From Avoscillospira_A sp052117125 (GTDB lineage Bacteria; Bacillota; Clostridia; Oscillospirales; Oscillospiraceae), in the NCBI RefSeq assembly GCF_052117125.1, contig NZ_JBQKJT010000001.1:124001-188000 (forward strand): 64,000 bases of DNA, given 5' to 3'. The notes beneath the pieces were generated by a model. That model worked only from the letters and a program-made list of their open reading frames with translations. It was not told the origin of the DNA and did not search any database. The translations under genes were made by a program, and so were the position numbers. Shown here in pieces: positions 25,826 to 32,950 of this stretch. Numbering within the stretch: the stretch's first letter is position 1; each line of letters starts with the position of its first letter.

Positions 25826-26704
25826 TTACTGTCCCAGCACTTGAATGGTCCAGGTGTTTTCGTAGACGCCGCCGGGGGCCAGGTGGAAGAACGGCTGCTT
25901 GGTGGCGAAGTCCTCAACGACGTCCTGGACGGCGGGGAGGGTGGCCCAGGGTTCGATGCAGAGGAAGGGGGCTTCGGTCTTGGGGGTATGCCACAGGCCC
26001 AGGAAGGGCATATCGGGGAAGGAGACGACCACGCCGTGGGGGTCCTGCTCGGTGACGAGGGAGACGGAACGGGCCATATCCTTTAAGATAATGGCATCGT
26101 TGTCAAAGAGGTCGTGGCGCAGGGGGATGGCGTTGTCCGCGAGGGGGTACGGGGAATCGGTACCGGCCAGATAGGCGGCCGGGGACAGGTCCAGGGACCG
26201 GGGATTGCAGGGGGCGCCGAATACCACCTTGTAGTCGGTGAACTGCAAGCCGTCGGCCATGGGGACGCGGAAGCCGGGATGGGCGCCAAGGCCGAAGGGC
26301 ATCTCTTCCCCGCCCCGGTTTTCCACCCGGAACGTGATGGAAAGGGTGTCGTTTTCCAGGCGGTAGCGGAGCTGATAGGAAAAGGCAAAGGGATAGCTGG
26401 TTCTGGTCTCATCGCTGTCGGTAAGCTCCAGTGTTACGGTGTCTTCGGTCTGTTCCACCAGGGTATAGTTGAGATTCCGGGCGAAGCCGTGGGGACCTAA
26501 TTCATAGGTCTTCCCGTTCCAGGTGTAGGTACCGTTGGTGAGCCGTCCCACATGGGGGAACAGGTTGGTGGCACGGCGGGCCCAGTAGGCCGGGTCCCCC
26601 TGCCAGAGATATTCGACGCCGTCGGCGCCCAGGATGGATTGGAGTTCCGCGCCATGATCGGAAACGCGGACGGTGAGCAGGCGGTTTTTCAGTGTATATT
26701 CCAT
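25826..26704 (-). CDS. Aldose 1-epimerase family protein (galactose mutarotase-like)
   Basis: 292 residues, beta-sandwich fold with conserved NLFPHVGRLTNGTYTWNGK, YELGPHGFARN (first active His), FGLGAHPGFRVP (second His) and FLCIEPWATLP carrying the catalytic Glu. It would interconvert alpha and beta anomers of a hexose or a hexose phosphate (COG2017-type). Start at 26704 after GGAGGT; the ORF extends 5 codons further without a better SD. Monocistronic. Confidence 0.88.
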   Translation of the reverse strand: MEYTLKNRLLTVRVSDHGAELQSILGADGVEYLWQGDPAYWARRATNLFPHVGRLTNGTYTWNGKTYELGPHGFARNLNYTLVEQTEDTVTLELTDSDETRTSYPFAFSYQLRYRLENDTLSITFRVENRGGEEMPFGLGAHPGFRVPMADGLQFTDYKVVFGAPCNPRSLDLSPAAYLAGTDSPYPLADNAIPLRHDLFDNDAIILKDMARSVSLVTEQDPHGVVVSFPDMPFLGLWHTPKTEAPFLCIEPWATLPAVQDVVEDFATKQPFFHLAPGGVYENTWTIQVLGQ

Positions 26705-26778
26705 CGATTGTACCTCCATGGGGCCGCAGGCCCGTTATTTGGATGTATCATACCACGTTTTTCCGCCGCATACAATGG

Positions 26779-26807
26779 TTGACACGGTCCCGGAAAGGCC
26801 GTATACT
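26779..26807 (+). promoter_or_regulatory. Sigma-A promoter of the DUF2500 gene
   Basis: TTGACA, exactly 17 bases, TATACT; about 29 bases before ATG 26836. Confidence 0.85.
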
Positions 26808-26835
26808 ACAAAAAAAGACACAGGAGGGGTCCGGT

Positions 26836-27189
26836 ATGCTTGGTCCTATGGGGTTTCAGATGTTTAACGTGATGTTTACGGTGATGTTTGTCCTCTTCAT
26901 AGTGGTCTTTGTGGTGATGGTGGGGCGGTCGCTGTTCCGGTGGAACCGGAACAACCATTCCCCGCGCCTGACGGTGGCGGCCACGGTGGTGGCCAAGCGG
27001 CAGCATGTGAGCCGCCGGAACAGCGACACACACCGCACGTCCAGCAGCTATTATGTGACGTTCCAGGTGGAGAGCGGCGACCGGATGGAATTCCATGTGG
27101 ACCCGTCGGAATACGGGATGCTGGTGGAGGGCGACCGGGGACAATTGACGTTCCAGGGGACCCGGTACCTGTCGTTCCAGCGGAAGTAA
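26836..27189 (+). CDS. DUF2500 membrane protein
   Basis: 117 residues. One N-terminal membrane helix (about 8-30, NVMFTVMFVLFIVVFVVMVG), then a small beta domain with LTVAATVVAKRQHVS, SSYYVTFQVESGDRMEFHV, and GMLVEGDRGQLTFQGTRYL, all family features. Function unknown. SD AGGAGGGG upstream of the ATG. Single gene with its own promoter and terminator. Confidence 0.85.
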   Translation: MLGPMGFQMFNVMFTVMFVLFIVVFVVMVGRSLFRWNRNNHSPRLTVAATVVAKRQHVSRRNSDTHRTSSSYYVTFQVESGDRMEFHVDPSEYGMLVEGDRGQLTFQGTRYLSFQRK

Positions 27190-27250
27190 CCGGCAGCTGA
27201 AATGAGACAAAAATCTGACAAATGTGCTTTTTTTCCGTTCTAAACAAGAG

Positions 27251-27290
27251 CGCCCCGGAGGCCCTGAAAACAGGGGCTTCCGGGGCGTTT
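27251..27290 (+). terminator. Terminator after the DUF2500 gene
   Basis: CGCCCCGGAGGCCCTG pairing with CAGGGGCTTCCGGGGCG (mostly perfect), loop AAAA, then TTT. Confidence 0.8.
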
Positions 27291-27356
27291 GGCTTCGGTT
27301 GGGCCGGGGCGGGGATGTGGTATCATAAAGGCAGCGCAAAAAAGGAGGTGGCTCCC

Positions 27357-27779
27357 ATGGAAGCCGTACCGATGAAAGAACGTCCCCCCTATCCCCTGCT
27401 GACCGCCTCCCACCGGGTGGAGGCGGATTTTTACCAGATGCCCCGGTGGCTGCTGGCGCGGCAGGATTTGAGTTTGGATGCCAAGCTGGTGTATATGCTG
27501 CTGTACGACCGGTTCCGGCTGTCGCAGAAAAACGGGTGGGTCAACGAACACAGCGAGGTGTATCTGATATACCCCCGGCAGGAGCTGGCGCAGACGCTGG
27601 GCGTACACCGGAAACGGATCACCGCAGCCATGCGGGAATTGGCAGCTGCATCGCTGCTGTGGGAACAAAACGGCGGCTACAGCGTTGCCAACCAAATCTA
27701 TCTGGCCTGGGGAGAGCCTGTGGATATCTCTGAGGATAACCTGTCAGTTTCCTGTGGAAATTCTCCATTACCCTTCTGA
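27357..27779 (+). CDS. RepA_N-like replication initiator domain protein (short)
   Basis: 140 residues, matching only the N-terminal winged-helix region of RepA_N initiators: YPLLTASHRVEADFYQMPRW, LSLDAKLVYMLLYDR, FRLSQKNGW and the HTH RQELAQTLGVHRKRITAAM. RepA_N plasmid initiators are normally 300-400 residues; here the C-terminus is missing or never existed. The start at 27357 follows AAGGAGGTGG. Three iteron-like repeats and an AT-rich stretch lie just downstream. Could be a plasmid relic or a stand-alone DNA-binding regulator. Confidence 0.75.
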   Translation: MEAVPMKERPPYPLLTASHRVEADFYQMPRWLLARQDLSLDAKLVYMLLYDRFRLSQKNGWVNEHSEVYLIYPRQELAQTLGVHRKRITAAMRELAAASLLWEQNGGYSVANQIYLAWGEPVDISEDNLSVSCGNSPLPF

Positions 27780-27791
27780 ATTTCCGCTGCC

Positions 27792-27920
27792 ATAGGGGAC
27801 AAAACGGACCATCATCGGGGACGATTTGGCCCGTATATAGGGGACGATTTGGCCCCCTAGTAATAATAAATAAAATATAATAAAAAAACTATAACAGAAA
27901 GAAAGAAAAAAAAGAAAGAA
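27792..27920 (+). repeat. Three iteron-like repeats followed by an AT-rich block
   Basis: 19-nt units starting at 27792, 27814 and 27837: ATAGGGGACAAAACGGACC, ATCGGGGACGATTTGGCCC and ATAGGGGACGATTTGGCCC. Spacing is 22-23 bases, about two helical turns. An almost pure A/T tract (27859-27890) and a purine tract follow. The layout resembles iterons plus a DNA-unwinding element beside repA. Confidence 0.7.
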
Positions 27921-27993
27921 CTCCACCGCCTTGGACACCGCAAACGCCCCTCCCCCATCTGCCGCCGCACTGGGGCGAATCCGTACCAGCCGC

Positions 27994-28028
27994 AAAAAAA
28001 GAGATACCACCCGATTGGATGGTATCTC
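27994..28028 (-). terminator. Terminator of the rnf cluster transcript
   Basis: On the minus strand GAGATACCA / TGGTATCTC with 10-nt loop followed by TTTTTTT. It lies downstream of the 5-TM gene and mosaic copy M. Confidence 0.8.
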
Positions 28029-28037
28029 TATCGATGA

Positions 28038-28236
28038 CTTCCGCAACAATGCGAAGCATGGATTCAGCGGCTTACCGCACAAATTCAGCGGCAGCGCACC
28101 AAATCACTCAAAACTCTAAGCCTTAAAAGTTTTACTCGATTTTTTTCAAAAAATCGCAGGGGTCCAGGGGGCAGCGCCCCCGGTCGCCCGTCGCAACGGG
28201 CGAAACCCCTCGCACGTCGCAGCGGGCGAAACTCCC
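28038..28236 (+). repeat. Mosaic hairpin repeat, copy M
   Basis: Long arm remnant CAACAATGCGAAGCATGG to GCACCAAATCAC, T-hairpin, GGGGGCAGCGCCCCC, CGCCCGT-CGCA-ACGGGCG and a degenerate unit GCACGT-CGCA-GCGGGC. Abuts the stop of the 5-TM gene. Confidence 0.88.
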
Positions 28237-28238
28237 CC

Positions 28239-28673
28239 TTACAGCACCATGCCCATGCAGCCCTGAACAGCCAGGAACAGCAGCAGGCCGGTGACCACGG
28301 GGGCGGCCTTGTTGGACTTGCCGGCGGCGAGGCGGTCGGCGGCGATGGCGTACAGGGCGGTCAGCACCGTAAAGGATACCGCACCGGTGACGGCGAACTT
28401 GACCAGCTCCATGCCGCCCAGGAGGCCGGAAAAATAGGGCATGGCGGCGAAGATCACCAGACCGAAGACCGGCACCAGGGGCCAGCAGCGTTCGGCGTTG
28501 GGGGCGGCGTAGTGGTCAATGACCAGGGCCACCAGGGACACGGCGCAAATCCACATCAGGTCCAGACCGGGCAGCATGGCCTGGGGCGCAAAAGCGCCGT
28601 AGAGCACATGGCCCAGGCAGAACAGAGCGGTGACAATGGCCAGAATCGTAAACAGGCGATAACTTTTCTGCAT
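28239..28673 (-). CDS. 5-TM membrane protein of the rnf-like cluster, unknown
   Basis: 144 residues with five hydrophobic segments (about 8-28, 38-56, 65-85, 92-112, 124-143). It has no Cys pair or heme motif and no resemblance that I can see to RnfA or RnfE, which have six helices and a conserved Cys pair. It starts 6 bases after the rnfG stop and is the last gene before the terminator, so it is made with rnfC, rnfD and rnfG. It might anchor or complete the complex; function unknown. Confidence 0.65.
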   Translation of the reverse strand: MQKSYRLFTILAIVTALFCLGHVLYGAFAPQAMLPGLDLMWICAVSLVALVIDHYAAPNAERCWPLVPVFGLVIFAAMPYFSGLLGGMELVKFAVTGAVSFTVLTALYAIAADRLAAGKSNKAAPVVTGLLLFLAVQGCMGMVL

Positions 28674-28679
28674 CCTTAC

Positions 28680-29216
28680 TCAACCTCCCCATTCGGTGGC
28701 GCTGGAAGACACGTCCGCGCCGGTGACGAAGGCTTTGGCCGAGTTGACGGCCTTGACCACGGCTTTCGAGGTCACGGTGGCGCCGGTGACGCCGTCCACG
28801 TTCTCACCCACGGTCAGCGTTTCCTCGTCCCGCAGGAGCTGGGTCAGGAACGGCACGTCGTTGGCGGCTTTCTGGCCCAGGCCCCAGGTCTCATGCTGGT
28901 TCCGGATGACAACGCCGGTCACTTTGCCGTCGTTGCTGACGCCGACGAGCATGGTAATCCCATCCACATAACCGTCGGTGACGGTCTCCACCACATAGCC
29001 GTTGTCGGCCTTGTAGACGGCGGAAATGTTTTCATCTTCGCCGCTGTAGGGTTCCACGGTGAAGGTTTCCGAACCGGGCAGCAGCGTCGTGAGGATGGAT
29101 TTCAAATCGGCCAACCGGTTTGCATTGGTGGCCGGCAGCAATCCGGCGGCCACACCGTAGAGGACAGCGGCCAGGACCACCGTCACCACAACCGGTACAA
29201 CAATCTTTTTGTTCAT
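28680..29216 (-). CDS. rnfG: RnfG-type FMN-binding subunit
   Basis: 178 residues. One N-terminal membrane helix (about 4-25), then an extracytosolic FMN-binding domain ending in DGVTGATVTSKAVVKAV. The TGAT motif at residues 144-147 is the flavinylation site; Thr147 should carry covalently bound FMN placed by ApbE. Also present are ITMLVGVSNDGKVTGVVI and NQHETWGLG. It overlaps the rnfD stop by 4 bases, SD GGGAGGTG. Shuttles electrons across the membrane side of the complex (family knowledge). Confidence 0.9.
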   Translation of the reverse strand: MNKKIVVPVVVTVVLAAVLYGVAAGLLPATNANRLADLKSILTTLLPGSETFTVEPYSGEDENISAVYKADNGYVVETVTDGYVDGITMLVGVSNDGKVTGVVIRNQHETWGLGQKAANDVPFLTQLLRDEETLTVGENVDGVTGATVTSKAVVKAVNSAKAFVTGADVSSSATEWGG

Positions 29217-30184
29217 TTGGCACCTCCCGGAATGCTGGTAAACCGCCGGGGCGGGGTGATGCGGTCCAACGCCCAGGCCACGGCGTTCATGAGCAGGATG
29301 GCGTAGGTGACGCCCTCGGGGAACAGGCCGAAGTACCGGAACACCACGGTCAAAACGCCGCAGCCCACACCGTAGACGATCTGGCCCAGGGGGGTGACGG
29401 GAGACGTGGCGTAGTCGGTGGCCATAAAGATGGCGCCCAGCAGCACGCCGCCGCAGAGCAGGTTGTAGGCCATCCACTGGATGGGGTCCTGCCCCTTGTT
29501 GAAAATCAGGGTCAGCACGGCCACGGCAGCCAGATAGGCCACGGGAATCCGCAGGGAGATGACCTTGCGGATGACCAGATACGCGCCGCCGATGAGCAGG
29601 GCCAGGGCGGACACCTCACCGATGCAGCCGGGCAGGTTGCCGAGGAACGCATCCAGCAGGGACACATTGGGCAGCTCCGGCATGACCATATGGTGCAGGG
29701 GCGTGGCGGAGGACACGATATCCACGGACATGGGAGCGCTGCCGATGGACGTACCGGCGGCGGCGAAGCGGGTCATGGCCGCCGGGAACAGGAGCACCAG
29801 GAAGGCACGGGCGGCCAGGGCGGGGTTGAAGGTGTTCTGACCGAGGCCGCCGCCGAGGCCCTTGACCACGATCATGGCGAAGAAGCCGCCAACGACAGGC
29901 ACCCAGTAGGGCACGGACACGGGCAGGGTCAGGGCCAGCAACAGGCCGGTGACGGCGGCGGAGCAGTCCCGGAGGGTGTGGGGCTGACGGCGCACGGCGC
30001 ACCAGAGGAATTCGGCGATCTTACAGGAGGCGATGGACACCACCATCAGAATCGCAGCACGGAGGCCGAAGAAGTAGATACCGGCCACCACAGCGGGCAG
30101 CAGAGCGATGAGCACGTCGGCCATGAGGCGGGACGTGGTACGGCCGCTGTGGATATGGGGCGACGAAGTAACCAGAAGATTCAC
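29213..30184 (-). CDS. rnfD: RnfD-type membrane subunit
   Basis: 323 residues with about ten membrane helices. Flavinylation motif SSAT (Thr161) in VDIVSSATPLHH, the conserved FNPALAARAFLVLLFP and GCIGEVSALALLIGGAY are RnfD/NqrB hallmarks. GTG start at 30184 overlaps the rnfC stop (GTGA), with GGAGG 11 bases upstream; the longer ATG frame is within rnfC and is rejected. Accepts electrons within the membrane, with riboflavin/FMN cofactors in characterised homologues. Confidence 0.92.
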   Translation of the reverse strand: MNLLVTSSPHIHSGRTTSRLMADVLIALLPAVVAGIYFFGLRAAILMVVSIASCKIAEFLWCAVRRQPHTLRDCSAAVTGLLLALTLPVSVPYWVPVVGGFFAMIVVKGLGGGLGQNTFNPALAARAFLVLLFPAAMTRFAAAGTSIGSAPMSVDIVSSATPLHHMVMPELPNVSLLDAFLGNLPGCIGEVSALALLIGGAYLVIRKVISLRIPVAYLAAVAVLTLIFNKGQDPIQWMAYNLLCGGVLLGAIFMATDYATSPVTPLGQIVYGVGCGVLTVVFRYFGLFPEGVTYAILLMNAVAWALDRITPPRRFTSIPGGAK

Positions 30185-31482
30185 TTGGCGTTGGCCTCCT
30201 TCCAGAGTTTTTTGCCCTCCCGGATGGTCTGCACCAGGGGCAGTTTGCCGGGACAGATGTAGGAGCAGCAGCCGCACTCGATGCAGTCCATGAGGTGGAA
30301 CTTGTCGATCTGCGGCACCCGGCCCAGCCTGGTATAGCGGTACAGGTACAGGGGCTGCAAGTGCATGGGGCAGACGCCGACGCAGCGGCCGCAGCGGATG
30401 CAGACGGGATTGTCGGGCGTTTCGTTGCCGTTTTTCAGGCAGAGAATGGAGTTGGTGCCCTTGAGCACGGGCACGTCGAGGTTGGACTGGGCCCAGCCCA
30501 TCATGGGGCCGCCGGAGATGACCTTTTTGGTGCCGTCCAGCAGTCCCCCGGCGGCGTGGATGGCGTCGCCGAAGCTGGTGCCGATGGGCACCAGGAAGTT
30601 GCGGGGCGACAGGACGCCGTCACCAGTGACGGTGACCACGCGGCGGGTGATGGGAGCGCCCTCATAGACGGCCCGGTAGACGGCGGCGGTGGTGGCCACG
30701 TTGAAGACGGCGCAGCCGACGGCAGCGGGCAGACCGCCCGCCGGGACCAGACGGCCGGTGACAGCCTGAATCAGCTGCTTCTCCGCGCCCTGAGGGTAGC
30801 GGGTGGGCAGAACCATCAGCTCGATGTTGTCCTCGGGCTTCAGCGTCTCCTTGAGGATGGCGATGGCCTCGGGCTTGTTGTCCTCGATGGCGATGACGGT
30901 GCGCTCGGGGGTCAGGGCCCACTGGAGCACCTGGGCGCCGGTGCGGACCTGCTGGGCATAGTGGCAGATCAGGGTATCATCGGCGGTGATGTAGGGCTCG
31001 CACTCACAGGCGTTGATGAGAACGCAGTCCACCTTGCCCAAAGCGGAGAACGCCTTGACGTCGGTGGGGAACGTCGCGCCGCCCATGCCGACAATACCGG
31101 CCTCGTGGATGATCTTCAAAATGTCGTTGGGCTGGAGGTCTTTGTGGTCCATGTAGCGCATCATCGTCTCGTCCAGGGTGTCGAGATAGTCGTTCTCGAT
31201 GACGACGGAGAGGATGTCGCGGCCGGAGGTATGGGGCCGAGGCTCCACGGCCAGGACGCGGCCGGAAACGGAAGCATGGATGGGGGCGCAGACGCCGGAG
31301 CCGTCGCCGATCTTCTGGCCCAGTTTGACGGTGTCGCCCACCTGCACCAGGGGGGTACAGGCCGCACCGATGTGCTGCACCATGGGCAGCACCACCTGTT
31401 GGGGATGGAGCTCCGGCAGGTCGCCGCCCCTGGACAGGGATTTGTTGCCTTTGGGATGAATACCACCCCAAAACTTACTCAT
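30181..31482 (-). CDS. rnfC: RnfC-type electron-entry subunit
   Basis: 433 residues. N-terminal barrel-sandwich hybrid (HIGAACTPLVQVGDTVKLGQ), a Rossmann-like FMN/NADH domain with GIVGMGGATFPTDVK and INACECEPYITADD, a SLBB segment, and two [4Fe-4S] motifs CIRCGRCVGVCP and CIECGCCSYICP. It passes electrons between NAD(H) or ferredoxin and the membrane subunits. ATG 31482 was chosen because AGAGGTG lies 6 bases upstream; a GTG at 31491 is in frame but lies on the SD. First gene of the rnfC-rnfD-rnfG-5TM transcript. Confidence 0.93.
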   Translation of the reverse strand: MSKFWGGIHPKGNKSLSRGGDLPELHPQQVVLPMVQHIGAACTPLVQVGDTVKLGQKIGDGSGVCAPIHASVSGRVLAVEPRPHTSGRDILSVVIENDYLDTLDETMMRYMDHKDLQPNDILKIIHEAGIVGMGGATFPTDVKAFSALGKVDCVLINACECEPYITADDTLICHYAQQVRTGAQVLQWALTPERTVIAIEDNKPEAIAILKETLKPEDNIELMVLPTRYPQGAEKQLIQAVTGRLVPAGGLPAAVGCAVFNVATTAAVYRAVYEGAPITRRVVTVTGDGVLSPRNFLVPIGTSFGDAIHAAGGLLDGTKKVISGGPMMGWAQSNLDVPVLKGTNSILCLKNGNETPDNPVCIRCGRCVGVCPMHLQPLYLYRYTRLGRVPQIDKFHLMDCIECGCCSYICPGKLPLVQTIREGKKLWKEANAK

Positions 31483-31582
31483 AACATTCACCTCTTATTT
31501 TGGGTGACGCAGTCCAATTGTCACCCTAGCTCTCAAACGATGGTGCGTACTGGACCATGGTGATGCACCGCGTCTCGTCCAC

Positions 31583-31925
31583 CGCCGCAACAATGCGAAG
31601 CATGGATTCAGAGCCTTACCGCACCACTTCTGTGGCACCGCACCAAACCAAAATTTCTAAAAACTCCAAACAGATAAAAGTTTTACTCGATTTTTTTCTT
31701 GTGGGGGCTACCCTCCGCCCGTGTGTCTGCGGTGCTCGCCGGGCCTTTTCCGCTATGGCAGCGGTGCGGCTTCTTGCCATACATACAGTATGGCTGCGAA
31801 TCCACACCTTGCCCTAACGGAAAATTCCTCGGTGAGCACTCTTGCCAACGGACGGCGGGCAGCCCAAAATCGCGGGGTCCAGGGGGCAGCGCCCCCGGTC
31901 GCCCGTCGCAACGGGCGAAACCTCC
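31583..31925 (+). repeat. Mosaic hairpin repeat, copy N with nested 169-bp module
   Basis: Short long-arm remnant (GCAACAATGCGAAGCATGG ... CGCACCAAACC), T-hairpin split at CGATTTTTTT / AAAATCG by the 169-bp module, GGGGGCAGCGCCCCC and CGCCCGT-CGCA-ACGGGCG. Abuts the apbE stop and separates apbE from rnfC. Confidence 0.9.
31698..31866 (+). repeat. Nested 169-bp module with inverted ends (copy 2)
   Basis: Same length and opposite strand relative to the copy at 16157-16325, and inserted at the same point of the T-hairpin. Most positions match by eye. Contains GCCATACATACAGTATGGC hairpin. No ORF with coding character. Confidence 0.8.
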
Positions 31926-31927
31926 CC

Positions 31928-32950
31928 CTATGTCCGCACCATGGCCTGGAAGCCGGGGCTGTACAAAAGCGTCCCGTCCTGGGTCATCCAGAGGGCTTCG
32001 GCGTCGAACTGGTCCAGGAGTTTTTGTCCGTCCTCCTGGGACAGGGTGAACAGGGCCGTGGAGAGGCCGTCGGCCAGGCCGGAATCCACGCCGACAATGG
32101 AGACGGACCGCCATTGGGTGGCCGGATAGAGGGTGTCGGGGTCGATGATGTGGTGATAGCGTTTACCGTCCACCAGATAATACCGCTGGTAGTCGCCGCT
32201 GGTGACCACGGAGGAATCCTCCACATAGAGGGTATGGAGGAAGTCGCCGCCGTCGGGGTTTTCGATGCCCACGACCCAGGGGGAGCCGTCGGGCTTGGGG
32301 CCGGTGGCCCGGACGTTGCCGCCGACGGAAATCAGCATTCCCGAGGGCGCCGTTTCGCAGACCCGCTCCACGGCGTAGCCCTTGGCAATGGCTCCCACGT
32401 CCAGGGACATCTCCGGGTCGCTGAGATAGACGGTCCCGGCTTCCTCGTCAATGACCACGTTGGACCAGTCGGTGTGGCGGGCCGCTTCTTCCAGGGCGGC
32501 CTGGTCCGGCAGAACGGCGTTGGCCGGGTCGTCGATGCCCGCTTCTCTTGCGTCGTGCCACAGAGCCAGGACGCTGCCCATGGCCACATTGACCCGTCCA
32601 CCGGTCTCCTCGTACAGTTCCCGGGAAAACTCCAGCATGTCGAGAATCTTACCATCCACTTCCACCGGCGCGACACCGGCGTTATCGTTGACGGTCTTTA
32701 AATTATTTATGCCGTCGTAGTCGTTGTAGATGTCGTAGAGCTGGTGGTACTCCAACAGGCCGTCGTGAATCTGCTGGGCCTGGGCCGTGAACGCTTCTTC
32801 ACTGTCGGCGTAGCCCACCATGGTGGTCACCGTGTCAAAGAGGGTCAGGAACGACGCCTCGTAACGCTGGGGCTCCCCCTGCCCTGCCGGTGCGGCGGCA
32901 CAGCCGCACAGGAGGGCACAGAGGACCAGAACGGAACCCAGCCGTTTCAT
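31928..32950 (-). CDS. apbE: FAD:protein FMN transferase, lipoprotein
   Basis: 340 residues. Lipoprotein signal with lipobox LLCGC (Cys about 16), then the ApbE domain: FLTLFDTVTTMVGYAD, VNDNAGVAPVEVD, VNVAMGSVLALWHDAR, LDVGAIAKGYAVERV and metal-binding DSGLADGLSTALFTL. It transfers FMN from FAD to Thr residues of flavoprotein targets such as RnfD and RnfG outside the cytosolic face. The start follows the stop of the two-repeat lipoprotein with no gap, suggesting translational coupling. Located 5' of the rnf genes on the same strand. Confidence 0.93.
   Translation of the reverse strand: MKRLGSVLVLCALLCGCAAAPAGQGEPQRYEASFLTLFDTVTTMVGYADSEEAFTAQAQQIHDGLLEYHQLYDIYNDYDGINNLKTVNDNAGVAPVEVDGKILDMLEFSRELYEETGGRVNVAMGSVLALWHDAREAGIDDPANAVLPDQAALEEAARHTDWSNVVIDEEAGTVYLSDPEMSLDVGAIAKGYAVERVCETAPSGMLISVGGNVRATGPKPDGSPWVVGIENPDGGDFLHTLYVEDSSVVTSGDYQRYYLVDGKRYHHIIDPDTLYPATQWRSVSIVGVDSGLADGLSTALFTLSQEDGQKLLDQFDAEALWMTQDGTLLYSPGFQAMVRT

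Noticed and set aside
24244..25917. 557-residue minus-strand ORF over the GGDEF gene
   Set aside because: Shadow of the GGDEF gene, including repeat L; the plus-strand gene has a functional GGDEF loop.
29120..31563. Long plus-strand ORFs over rnfD/rnfC
   Set aside because: Shadows of the rnf genes, which carry Fe-S and flavin motifs.
31557..32129. Small ORFs inside mosaic copy N
   Set aside because: They lie in the repeat and the apbE antisense; no SD and no conservation expected.
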